From positions 30,540,052 through 30,604,051 of the forward strand of contig NC_092094.1 in the NCBI RefSeq assembly GCF_045679555.1: DNA of 64,000 nucleotides. The letters are read 5' to 3'. A program made the translations under genes and the position numbers. This DNA comes from Salvelinus alpinus. Taxonomy: Eukaryota; Chordata; Actinopteri; Salmoniformes; Salmonidae. Positions 46,034 through 58,260 of the stretch are shown in pieces; the stretch's first letter is position 1, and each line of letters starts with the position of its first letter. The notes beneath the pieces are model-generated. The model was not told where the DNA came from, ran no database searches, and saw only the letters and a list, made by a program, of their open reading frames with translations.

Positions 46034-47599
46034 GCATAACTGTCTTCACCAGCACAACTGTCTTCACCAGCACAACTGTCTTCATCAGTATAACTGTCTT
46101 CATCAGTATAACTGTCTTCACCAGCACAACTGTCTTCATCAGTATAACTGTCTTCACCAGCACAACTGTCTTCATCAGTATAACTGTCTTCACCAGCACA
46201 ACTGTCTTCACCAGCATAACTGTCTTCACCAGCATAACTGTTTTCACCAGCATAACTGTCTTCATCAGCACAACTGTCTTCACCAGCACAACTGTCTTCA
46301 CCAGCATAATTGTCTTCACCAGCATAACTGTCTTCACCAGCATAACTGTCTGCATAACTGTCTTCACCAGCATAACTGTCTTCACCAGCATAACTGTCTG
46401 CACCAGCATAACTGTCTTCACCAGCACAACTGTCTTCACCAGCACAACTGTCTTCACCAGCATAATGTCTTCATCAGCATAACTGTCTTCACCAGCATAA
46501 CTGTCTTCACCAGCACAACTGTCTTCACCAGCATAACTGTCTTCATCAGCACAACTGTCTTCACCAGCACAACTGTCTTCACCAGCATAATTGTCTTCAC
46601 CAGCATAACTGTCTTCACCAGCATAACTGTCTGCATAACTGTCTTCACCAGCATAACTGTCTTCACCAGCATAACTGTCTGCACCAGCATAACTGTCTTC
46701 ACCAGCACAACTGTCTTCACCAGCACAACTGTCTTCACCAGCATAATGTCTTCATCAGCATAACTGTCTTCACCAGCATAACTGTCTTCACCAGCATAAC
46801 TGTCTTCACCAGCATAACTGTCTGCACCAGCATAACTGTCTTCACCAGCACAACTGTCTTCACCAGCACAACTGTCTTCACCAGCATAATGTCTTCATCA
46901 GCATAACTGTCTTCACCAGCATGACTGTCTTCACCAGCTTAACTGTCTGCATAACTGTCTTCACCAGCATAACTGTCTTCACCAGCATAACTGTCTTCAT
47001 CAGCACAACTGTCTTCACCAGCATAACTGTCTTCACCAGCATAACTGTCTTCATCAGCACAACTGTCTTCACCAGCATAACTGTCTTCACCAGCATAACT
47101 GTCTCCACCAGCATAACTGTCTTCATCAGCACAACTGTCTTCACCAGGATAACTGTCTTCATCAGCACAACTGTCTTCACCAGCATAACTGTCTTCACCA
47201 GCATAACTGTCTTCATCAGCACAACTGTCTTCACCAGCACATCTGTCTTCATCAGCACAACTGTCTTCATCAGCACATCTGTCTTCATCAGCACAACTGT
47301 CTTCATCAGCACAACTGTCTTCACCAGCATAACTGTCTTCACCAGCATAACTGTCTTCACCAGCACATCTGTCTTCATCAGCACAACTGTCTTCATCAGC
47401 ACAACTGTCTTCATCAGCATAACTGTCTTCACCAGCATAACTGTCTTCATCTGCACAACTGTCTTCATCAGCACAACTGTCTTCATCAGCACAACTGTCT
47501 TCATCAGCACATCTGTCTTCATCAGCACAACTGTCTTCACCAGCATAACTGTCTTCACCAGCACAACTGTCTTCACCAGCATAACTGTCTTCATCAGCG
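46034..47599. repeat. 18-bp minisatellite, about 1.57 kb, with higher-order structure
   Basis: Unit ATAACTGTCTTCACCAGC with variants CACAACTG, TTCATCAGC and CATCTG; about 87 units. A block starting CATAATGTCTTCATCAGC recurs after about 281 bp (46463, 46744), then again after about 140 bp, so larger blocks were duplicated. The unit is a multiple of three and stop-free, so long ORFs on both strands are artefacts. Confidence 0.97.
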
Positions 47600-47756
47600 A
47601 GACACCAAAATATTCTGGATATTCCTCGCAAACACCTTTTTTCCAGCACATTGGCTGTCATTGCATCGCATGCTGTATCACAACAGCTCTTTGTCACTTG
47701 ACAGTTATTTGAAAATTCCTTCCTGGATCAGATGATGATGTGTGAAAATATCATAG

Positions 47757-47990
47757 TGTAACCGATGTGAAATGGCTAGCTAGGTAGCGGTAGTGCGCGC
47801 TAGCAGCCTTTCAGTCGGTGATGTCACTTGCTCTGAAACCTTGAAGTAGTGGTTCCCCTTGCTCTACAAGGGCCGCGGCCTTTGTGGAGCGATGGGTAAC
47901 GATGCTTCTTGGGTGTCAGTTGTTGATGTGTGCAGAAGGTCCCTGGTTCGTGCCCGGTTCGAGGGGACGGACTAAAGTTATACTGTTACA
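47757..47990 (+). repeat. 5' LTR of the TRIM-like element
   Basis: 234 bp; differs from 48054-48287 at roughly ten positions. Contains GGTTCGTGCCCGGTTCGAGG, resembling a tRNA B-box region. Confidence 0.85.
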
Positions 47991-48053
47991 TTGGTGCCGT
48001 GACCCGGATCACTGGTTGCTGCGGAAAAGGAGGAGGTCAAAAGGGGGGGTGAA

Positions 48054-48287
48054 TGTAACCGATGTGAAATGGCTAGCTAGGTAGCGGTGGTGCGCGCTAG
48101 CAGCCTTTCAGTCGGTGATGTCACTTGCTCTGAAACCTTGAAGTAGTGGTTCCCCTTGCTCTGCAAGGGCCGCGGCCTTTGTGGAGCGATGGGTAACGAT
48201 GCTTTGTGGGTGTCAGTTGTTGATGTGTGCAGAAGGTTCCTGGTTCGCGTTCGGGGCGAGGGGACGGACTAAAGTTATACTGTTACA
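48054..48287 (+). repeat. 3' LTR of the TRIM-like element
   Basis: 234 bp direct repeat of 47757-47990. Confidence 0.85.
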
Positions 48288-48292
48288 ATGGC

Positions 48293-49920
48293 ATACCTAA
48301 CCAGCAGGACACCAAATGTGCATCCAACAAGTATTTTGCATAATTACTGAAGAATCATGTTAATGACAGTATCGATTTAGGTTTTAAGTATTAAGGTAAG
48401 GTTACTCTTTCAGTTAGAAGCAATGCATCAATTATTTTGGATTTTTGTGCCGATGAAAACTGTTTTCACCCTGTAACATAAGGAGACAGGAAATGTTATG
48501 TAGTTAGTTACACTGCATTTCTGAGATCTCTATTAAAAAACTGTCCGACAGCTAGATCCACGATTCTTACAGGGTTCATGTTCAATGTCTAATTTAACTG
48601 ATTAATGCTTAATATATTATATAATGACAATTTACATTGCCATAGATGCAAGTACAGACAAGTAATGTTTTATGTCTCACATCAAGCCACCAACCATGAT
48701 AGAGGGCTAAACATAGCTTTTAAATCATCTCATGAATTTTATTGAATATAGCTATGATCCCCCTTATATCTTAATGTAATGACCTGAAATTGGCAGATTA
48801 TTATCAATGACTTTATCAACTGCAACAAGTTGTTCAGTGTAGGAATCCTCACGGATACCCTAGTTTATAGAAAGACCCATTAGCAGCGTGGCAGGTTACC
48901 AAAGTTTGATGTTGACTATGAACTTTACTTAGCTAGCTAGCTGTGCTTTGTGGAAGAATATGGGAGATATTATCAACATTGAGTTGTGCTGGTGCATTGC
49001 AATCTGTCCATACAACTAATGTTACAGCCTTGATGGCTTATTGGCTAACGTTAGTTGGCTAGCTAACGTTAACTGGCAATAGCAGCCAAGGACATTCGCT
49101 ATCTTATTGTGCTTATTTGTTTATGCTCTGATTACACGCAAGTGTCAAGGCAGGCCAACAGTTTACACAGATGTCTTCAGCCATGTGAAAAAACATCCAA
49201 AGCTAAATATAGCTAGCTTCCTTTGCTTGTAGCTTGCCTCTCATCAGACTGGTGTTAGCTATCTCCTAGCGCTGTTGCTGCGCAACCCAAGTGCTTTGGT
49301 CCGGTTTTAGAACAGATTCGGCTGAAAAGATGTTAGCATTGCCAGAAATGCTACAGAAAGGTAGCATGTGTGAGAGTGATAAATTATACATTTAATCAAA
49401 ACTGTTGCCCCTACAAACTTATTCAGTCCAAAGGGTGGCATGTCTAATGGTCACTTTATGAACGCTGTAGTCTTGTTCTTATCCGACTCCTAGATATTGA
49501 GCTAGGTCGGGGCAATAAATGTTTATTTTCCAAATGCTAATGACCCTGTTAAAAATCTGGTATGTGGTTCTCGGTAACGGCCGGATGGCTCATGGCAAGA
49601 GGTGGGGAGTGTGTTGTGTACCTCCAATCAAGTTGATTTGAGCATTTTCATATCAGCTTAGATATGATAGGGAGATTGGAATGTAACATTGAGCTTCCCA
49701 CAATAATGTTTAGTTGGAGATCAGCGCTACATCACTACAGAAGTCTGATCTGACATGGCTTTACTGTGATTATTGGGTCAGGACCTTAACACACAGTGCA
49801 CACACACACACACAAACACACCCAAAAAACATGTAAAATCTGCAGTCTAATGTTATTCTCCTCACATGTGAAAAGATGGTGTTAACATGTTGCAGTAGCA
49901 ATGTTTCCACTGGTGGAATT
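48293..49920. other. intergenic sequence, no gene seen
   Basis: AT-rich with scattered AGCTAGC and GCTAACGTTAG palindromes (49035-49080). No ORF, RNA gene or recognised element. Confidence 0.4.
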
Positions 49921-50099
49921 AGGCTGACGACATCTAAAAAAAAAAAAAAAAATGCGGGACAAGGGATTGATTTTGAGGGACATTCGCAAAACAGTGGATA
50001 GAATACAAATGTTGGGGTCAGGTTAATGGATTGTGTTCAAATGGCGACCGAGTTCTGCTGTATGAAGGTCACTGCTTGTTGAAGGGGCAATCCTTAGTT

Positions 50100-50440
50100 G
50101 CTAAATTCATTTTTGGACTAAATATGTGCCTATTGATTCTTGAAGAATATAACATATAAATGCTTACTTCTACTGTCTTGTCCGTCAGAACCCAAAATAT
50201 ACGGTTGTTTTACTCCAAAGTTGGTAAACAAAGTAAATGTAAACAACCACTGTAAAGCCTAAAAACATGGTTAAAACTATCATTTTGATATCATGGATGG
50301 TCAGTCCTTGCATCCATAGCATAGTCTATGGATTTGAAAGTGGTTGCATTTCTCCAGCCCCAACTTTTTACTGAAACTGAGGCATTGAAAACACAAATGT
50401 TTCAATTAAGGATTGCAGCTTTAAACACCTTTAATAGGCC
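50100..50440 (-). mobile_element. fragment of the dispersed repeat found inside the hAT shell
   Basis: Inverse of part of 22980-23260: shared AACCATGTTxTxAGGCT, TACAGTGTTTGTTTAC-like and ATGGATGGTCAGTCCTTGCA blocks. No termini seen. Confidence 0.6.
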
Positions 50441-50465
50441 AAGAGTAATAGTGTTATTATATGGT

Positions 50466-50878
50466 TGTAACGTTCATCGTCTGAAGATGAGGAATCATCG
50501 GACCAAAGCGCAGCGTGCTAATTGTTCATGTTATTTTTATTAGAACAGAAACACTAAACAAAATAACAAAGAGAGTGAAACGAAAACGAAACAGTCCTAT
50601 AAGGTGCAGCAACACAAAACAGAAAACAACTACCCACAAAACCAACATGGCAAATGGCTACCTAAATAGGCTCCCCAATCAGAGACAACGAGAAACAGCT
50701 GTCTCTGATTGGGAACCAACTCAGGCCACCATAAACCTACATACCCCTAGACCATACAAAATCCCCATAGATAAACAAAAACCCTAGACAATACAAAAAA
50801 TAAGAAACCACCCTTGTCACACCCTGACCGAACCAAAAAATAAAGAAAACCAAATATAATTAAACTCAGGGCGTGATA
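50466..50878 (-). mobile_element. LTR of a gypsy-like element (3' LTR, minus orientation)
   Basis: TGTAACGTTCATCGTCTGAA ... ACTCAGGGCGTGATA. A poly-G/C purine tract (CCCCCCCCCCCC on plus at 50883) adjoins it as expected for the polypurine tract before a 3' LTR read on the minus strand. Related to the LTRs at 37526 and 42366. Confidence 0.75.
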
Positions 50879-51900
50879 GTACCCCCCCCCCCCCAAAGGT
50901 GTGGACTCTGGCCGCAAAACCTAAAGATATAGGGGAGGGTCTGGGTGGGCATCTATCCGCGGTGGCAGCTCTGGCGCGAGACGTGGACCCCGCTCCACCT
51001 TAGTCTTGGCCCACTTAGGTGGCACCTCTGGAGCGGGGACCCTCGCCGCCAACCCCAGACTGGGGACCGTTGCAGCGGGCCCTGAACAGGAGGGCAACTC
51101 TGGGGGCTCCGGGCTGGAGGGCGGCTCCGGCGGCTCCGGGCTGGAGGGCGGCTCCGGGCTGGAGGGCGGCTCCGGGCTGGAGGGCGGCTCCGGCGGCTCC
51201 GGGCTGGACGGCGGCTCCGGCGGCTCCGGGCTGGACGGCGGCTCCGGGCTGGACGGCGGCTCCGGGCTGGAGGGCGACTCTGGAGGGAGGAGACGCAGAG
51301 ACAGCCTGGTGCATGGGGCTGCCACAGGGCCCACCAGGCTGGGGAGACCTACAGGAGGCCTGGTGCATAGAGGAGGCACCGGATAAACCGGGCTGTGGGG
51401 GAGCACTGGAGCTCTGGTGCACAGCCTTGGCACCACTCCTCCAGGCTGAATTCCCACTTTAGCCCGGCCCCTCTAGAGTGCAGGCACAGGTCGAACCGGG
51501 CTGTGGGGGAGCACTGGAGATCTAGTGCTTACCGCTCGCACCTCTCCATTAGGCTCAATGCCCACTTTCGCCCGGCACGGGCGGAGCGCAGGCATAGGAC
51601 GAACAGCACCCTCCCAGCGCCCCAGAGACACAGTACGCAGAGCCGGCGCAGGATACCCTGGGCCGAAACGGCGCACCGGAAACCAAACACGCCGAGCTGG
51701 CACAATCCGCCCTGGCTGGATGCCCACTCTCGCATGGCACTTGCGGGGGGCTGGCCTATAGCGCTCCGGGCTATGAGCGCGCACTGGCGACACCGTGCGC
51801 TTCACCGCATAACACGGTGCCTGACCAGTACTACGCTGCACGGGGATGCAATGTTTATGCCTTTTTATCAGTTGCAAGTTTTGCCACATTCCAGCAGCAT
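50879..51900 (-). pseudogene. internal 3' part of a gypsy-like element with Pro-rich ORF and minisatellite
   Basis: GC-rich, unlike its surroundings. A minus-strand frame (51457-50921, 178 codons) encodes a repeated EPPSSPEPPE segment; a second frame (51889-51473) is Arg/Pro/Val-rich. The repeats come from a GGCGGCTCCGGGCTGGAG tandem unit at 51110-51280. No known domain. Likely the degenerate last ORF of an LTR element whose other LTR is missing. Confidence 0.5.
51110..51285. repeat. GC-rich minisatellite, 18/27-bp units
   Basis: Tandem GGCGGCTCCGGGCTGGAG with GGCGGCTCC half-unit insertions, about eight units, all multiples of nine. Confidence 0.9.
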
Positions 51901-51917
51901 AAAACCCTGCATCCTAC

Positions 51918-52025
51918 TACTAGTTTGCCTCTGAAGGTAAGCAGGGCCAGTCCTGGTCAGTCCCTGGATGGGAGACCAGATGTAGCTGGAAGTGGTGTCA
52001 AATAAATGTGTAAAAAAAAAAAAAA
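51918..52025 (+). mobile_element. 5S rRNA-derived SINE fragment
   Basis: GTAAGCAGGGCCAGTCCTGG and CCCTGGATGGGAGACCAGAT match the internal promoter and C-box region of vertebrate 5S rRNA (AAGCAGGG...TTGGATGGGAGACC), followed by an AATAAATGTG and A-rich tail. Lacks the first half of 5S, so it is not a functional 5S gene. Confidence 0.7.
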
Positions 52026-52071
52026 TGTCACGTGAGGGAAAGTATGTATTTTTTCAATTTTTTTTGTAAGG

Positions 52072-52440
52072 GCACACACACACAGTTTCACTCTTCCATT
52101 CACTCTCTCTCACACACACACAGTTTCACTCTTCCATTCACTCTCTCTCATACACACACAGTTTCACTCTTCCATTCACTCTCTCTCACACACAGTTTCA
52201 CTCTTCCATTCACTCTCTCTCACACACACGCAGTTTCACTCTTCCATTCACTCTCTCTCACACGCAGTTTCACTCTTCCATTCACTCTCTCTCACACACA
52301 TGCAGTTTCACTCTTCCATTCACTCTCTCTCACACACAGTTTCACTCTTCCATTCACTCTCTCTCACACACAGTTTCACTCTTCCATTCACTCTCTCTCA
52401 CACACAGTTTCACTCTTCCATTCACTCTCTCTCACACATA
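52072..52440. repeat. minisatellite, unit about 32-44 bp
   Basis: About ten copies of CAGTTTCACTCTTCCATTCA plus CTCTCTCTCACACACA, varying in the CA run. The ORF over it (52032-52445) is an artefact. Confidence 0.95.
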
Positions 52441-54476
52441 GTTGAGGTGTTTGAAGGCTTCTCTTTAATAATTCCTTTAAATGCTCTGTAAGTGGCTTTC
52501 TTTTCAGCTTTCCCTGTCTGACAGACCACCTCACCTCTAACCTCCCCTGCCACCCTCCTCTCCCACCTCACCCTAATCTCCCCCACCTCAGCCCACCCTG
52601 AACCCCTCCCTTGCTTGACTCTGAGACAGACAACCGCCGCTCACCTTTCATCAAACCCTCCTCTAACCCACTCTTCCTCTAATCCTGTTTTTTGGCTCTG
52701 ATTCCAACAAACCTCCTTCCACGTGGCCTAATTCTGGTGCCTATCAGGGTTAGGGTTAGGGAACACTCCCTTCCAAATCAACAAACGGGAAACAAAAGTG
52801 CCAACAAATAAATCATCCATGTGTAAATTTGAAGTCAGGGTGACATGACAGTTCCATTGCATTCCATTCAGATCATTAGTATCTCTTAATAGGGGCCCAT
52901 TATTTAGTCTACTTGCCCTCTGAGAACCTAGAAACACAATCAGCAAAACACTAACAACGTACCAGCAATACCACCCCACTACCCAACTACATGCACACAC
53001 ACACATGCACTCAAAAATGCTGTCTCACCCCTCTGCTCAAATATTACCCTGCACACAAAAGCCTCTAAAGTAAACACACACACAAACAGACACACACACC
53101 ACCTTTACCTGTGTCAACTGACCTGTAGGTGTGAGATCCTCAGTGGATTCTGTTCTTAATGCCTAGAGAACACAACATACCTGCTGGACCACAGGAACAC
53201 ACACAGCCTTCCACGCAGACCCAGGGAGTGTGTGTGTCCTCACAGCAATAAACACAAACTAAGAAACATAAGCGCAGACACACAAGCAGACACCACCAAA
53301 CGTACAGAATGAAACAGGGACGCAAACACACTCACAAAGACAGCACTTGAACACAAAAATCACACACATACACACACACTACACAGCAGCTTAAGAAGCG
53401 TTTCCTGAGGATAACTTATGGCTCAGAGGCTAAACCCTGGGGGTGGGATTTATGGCCAATCAGAGTACTTAGAGAGCACTAGCCAATCGAGGTGCCTAGA
53501 AAGAACGTACTAAAACAGCATGGAGGTTCCCCCTGACTATTCCCTTTTGACTATCTGCACATACTTCTCTGGAATCCCTGGTGGTTGAGTGTGGCTTCCA
53601 TCAGGCATTACAGGTCTGGGTTGTGGCGTGAATATAAAGATGTGGCCGATCAGACCTATTAATGATCTGGTCACAGTGGAGGTAAGGGACACACGTCTTA
53701 TAAGGGAGTTGTTTGAGCCAGTGTCTGTGTGCGTGTGCGAGTGCGTCTGATTATCAGGCTTTAGAGAGAACATGCTAATCGGGCTGACAAGGGATTACCA
53801 ATCATATGTTGGCTTTTAACCCTGACATCCTCCCCCTTCTCTAGACACCAGAGAGAGAGAGAGAGAGAGAGAGAGATGTATTAATGCTTAATTTAATATC
53901 ATCTTAATGTTGGCACACCAGACCAGTCACTTGTTGTGATGGCTGGCTGTAGATCTCTTGCTCTGATTATGAATAGCCATGTCCATCCAGCCCAGGCTTT
54001 GATCAAACATGTCAGATCATTTCAGATACTTGAGCTGCACTTGATTGAGCTTGCCCAGTTTAATGGAACCAATGGAATAGTCCTTTCAATTATTAACATA
54101 ATGACATAATGACCCATGTCTGGGTTGGACATCATTGTCAGTGTTGATTTTATTACCTCTGTTATGACATGCCACCACTAGATGTCGGACCTATAGCTGT
54201 ATTCAGAGGTAACAGTCTCTCTTACTCGCTCCCTCTCTTTCCTCCGTGACCTCTCCACCAGCTGGTGTTTACACAGGAGTTTACTTATCCTCATTAAGAG
54301 GAAATTAGAATAAATTATCTGTCTGAACCACATAACCTGTAGCAGAGGAAACTGCTGTGACAGTGTAAAGTCAGCTGTCATAAGGTGACAGCACATCTGT
54401 TGTGTCTTTATTGTGACCGTGTTATGTAACCCTTATGGAACACATGAACTGGTGTGTGATCACTGTCCGTAACAGT

Positions 54477-54477
<1 letters not shown>
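52441..54477. other. intergenic, non-coding
   Basis: No coding signal. Contains an interstitial telomere-like GGGTTAGGGTTAGGG at 52745-52762 and a (GA)n run at 53850-53876. Confidence 0.4.
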
Positions 54478-56297
<1,820 letters not shown>

Positions 56298-56430
56298 TTC
56301 AAGTTTTATTAGTCGTATGTACAGGATACACATGGTATACAAGTTTAACGAAATGCTTACTTGCAGGTTCCTTCTCAACAATGCAACAACAATAAGAAAT
56401 AATACAATTTAAGAATACGAACATGAAGTC
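56298..56430 (-). mobile_element. LINE 3' tail fragment, antisense
   Basis: On minus: GTAAGCATTTCGTTAAACTT, then GTATCCTGTACATACGACTA and ATAAAACTTG, the usual 3' end of Rex1-like LINEs in these fish. About 130 bp. Confidence 0.6.
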
Positions 56431-57279
56431 AAAACTTGTAAAAGAAAGTGATGTTTATTTTAATGGGCGAGGGAGAAATAACTTATAGTATTGGTCACCA
56501 TCTGGAATCTTGATGCCACCGTGACATGTCAATTAGCTAACTTAATGACAAGCCGGTGTGAATGACCAGATCAACTGTGTTGTATCTAGGTGCTTCCCAC
56601 TGATGCTTCCCACTGGGCAGCTGTATCACATGTTGCAGGCGGTAGCTAAAGTCACCAATTTGTTCCATCGGACGTGACTATATTTAGAGTAAGTTAACAG
56701 CCTATACGAGAAATAACTTGTAATATGGTAGTAACTATCTGGATGTCACTGTGATACAGTCTCAACACACTATCAAAGCGTCTTGTGAAATAGACCCAAA
56801 TTACTTATTCAAAATGTGTGACCGGTACACCAAAAAGTTCATTTTTACAGGATTTGATTACAACACATTTTGTGTGTATTACACAATTTTCTTTCATCAT
56901 AACGCATGTGTGTACATTACACGAATTCCAATTTGTTGTGGCGAATATTAGCTAGGCTAGCTAGGTAGCTAAAACTAAAGTGATTGTTAGGGGATATGGT
57001 TAGGGTTAGGTTTAGGGGTTAAGATTAGGGTTAGGTAACATGCTAGCTAAGTAGTTAATGGGTTAAGGTTAGGAGTTGCAAAGTAGCTAAAAAGTAATAC
57101 GTTGTTGCAAAGTTGCTAATTAGCTAAAATGATAAAGTTGATTGTGATGAGATTCGAACAGGCAACCTTTGGTTTGCTAGATGTTCACGTTCGAACACGC
57201 AACCTGTGGGTTGCTAGACGTTTGCGTTATATGCCTACCCATCCTCCGACCAACCTCCCTCCTATTGTTTCTGTTTTAA
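56431..57279. other. intergenic, with telomere-like motif
   Basis: GGTTAGGGTTAGGTTTAGGG and similar at 56998-57040. A short duplication at 57150-57215 (TTCGAACA-GCAACCT-TTGCTAGA). No gene. Confidence 0.4.
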
Positions 57280-58256
57280 ACTTCTTCAGGCTAGGGTCTA
57301 TTTTCCTCCACTTCCTGTCTGACTGACGTGCCCAAAGTAAACTGCCTGTTACTCAGGCCCAGAAGCCAGGATATGCATATAATTGGTACCATTCGATAGA
57401 AAACATGAGACTATAACACAATTGATATGGTAGGAGAAAATCCAAAGAAAAACCAACCAGAATTTTTTTTTTTTTTTGGGAGGCCATGCTCTTACAATGG
57501 AAAACTATGGGTCATATGCAATTCCAGCTCCCAGATTGCAATTCCTATGGCTTCCACTAGATGTCAACAGTCATTGTTCAAGGTTTCAGGCTTGTTTCTT
57601 CCCAAACAAGGAAGAATTTTGAGTTTTGGTACTGGGAGTCAGTCTGTGCGAGCGTGACGAAGAGGACACACACCTGCTAATTTTACTTTCCTATTGAACA
57701 TACTTCTTTCCGTATGAAATACTATAGTTTAATTACATTTTAGGGTACCTGAGGATTCAATAGAAATGAATTTTGACTTGTTTTAACAAAGTTTAGCGGT
57801 ACCTTTTTGGATTCCTTTCTCTGCATGTTGAACGAGTGTATTACTCAGATCGATGGCACCAACTAAACTGACTTTTTGGGATATAAAGATATAAACAAAA
57901 CGACCATGCATGTTGTAGCTGAGACCCTTTGGATTGCAAATCAGAGAAATATTTTCAAAAAGTAAGTGAATATTTAATCACTATTTGTGATTTTATGAAG
58001 CCTGTGCTGGTTGAAAAATATTTTGATGTGGGGTGCCGTCCTCAAACAATCGCATGGCATGCTTTTGCTGTAAAGCCTATTGTAAATCGGGCAATGCAGT
58101 TAGATTAACAAGAATTTAAGCTTTTAACCGATATAAGACACTTGTATGTACCTAGATGTTTAATATCCATAATTTTTATGATTATTTATTTGAATAATTA
58201 TTTATTCCAATTTCACCGGAAGATGTCGACAGGTGTCCCGCTATCGCAGAGAGGTT
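57280..58256. mobile_element. TTAA-flanked element, copy 3 (977 bp)
   Basis: TTAA at 57276-57279 and 58257-58260. Starts ACTTCTTCAGGCTAGGG and ends CTATCGCAGAGAGGTT, the family's termini. Shares ATATGCATAT and ATAGAAAACA landmarks with copies 1 and 2. Confidence 0.75.
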
Positions 58257-58260
58257 TTAA

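Larger units (their letters stand above)
47757..48287 (+). mobile_element. TRIM-like miniature LTR retrotransposon, 531 bp
   Basis: Two 234-bp LTRs (47757-47990 and 48054-48287), each TGTAACCGATGTG ... TATACTGTTACA, enclose only 63 bp. The 63 bp begin with a primer-binding-like TGGTGCCGTGACCCGGAT one base after the LTR and end with a purine tract AGGAGGTCAAAAGGGGGGG before the second LTR. No coding capacity. The flanking 5-mers (CATAG, ATGGC) do not match. Confidence 0.85.

Noticed and set aside
46034-47599. Possible CRISPR-like array
   Set aside because: Units are contiguous 18-mers with no unique spacers, and the genome is a vertebrate's.
46878-47712. Overlapping ORFs of 252-263 codons on both strands
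   Set aside because: They consist only of the 18-bp minisatellite unit, which has no stop in these frames. No start context, splice signal or domain.
47930-47970. Possible tRNA gene
   Set aside because: Only a B-box-like motif is present; no A box or cloverleaf could be drawn. It is part of the TRIM LTR.
51918-51995. Functional 5S rRNA gene
   Set aside because: The first half of 5S and the terminator context are missing.
52032-52445. 137-codon His/Ser/Leu-rich ORF
   Set aside because: Translation of the CAGTTTCACTC minisatellite.
52745-52762. Chromosome-end telomere
   Set aside because: Only two to three TTAGGG copies, with ordinary sequence on both sides.
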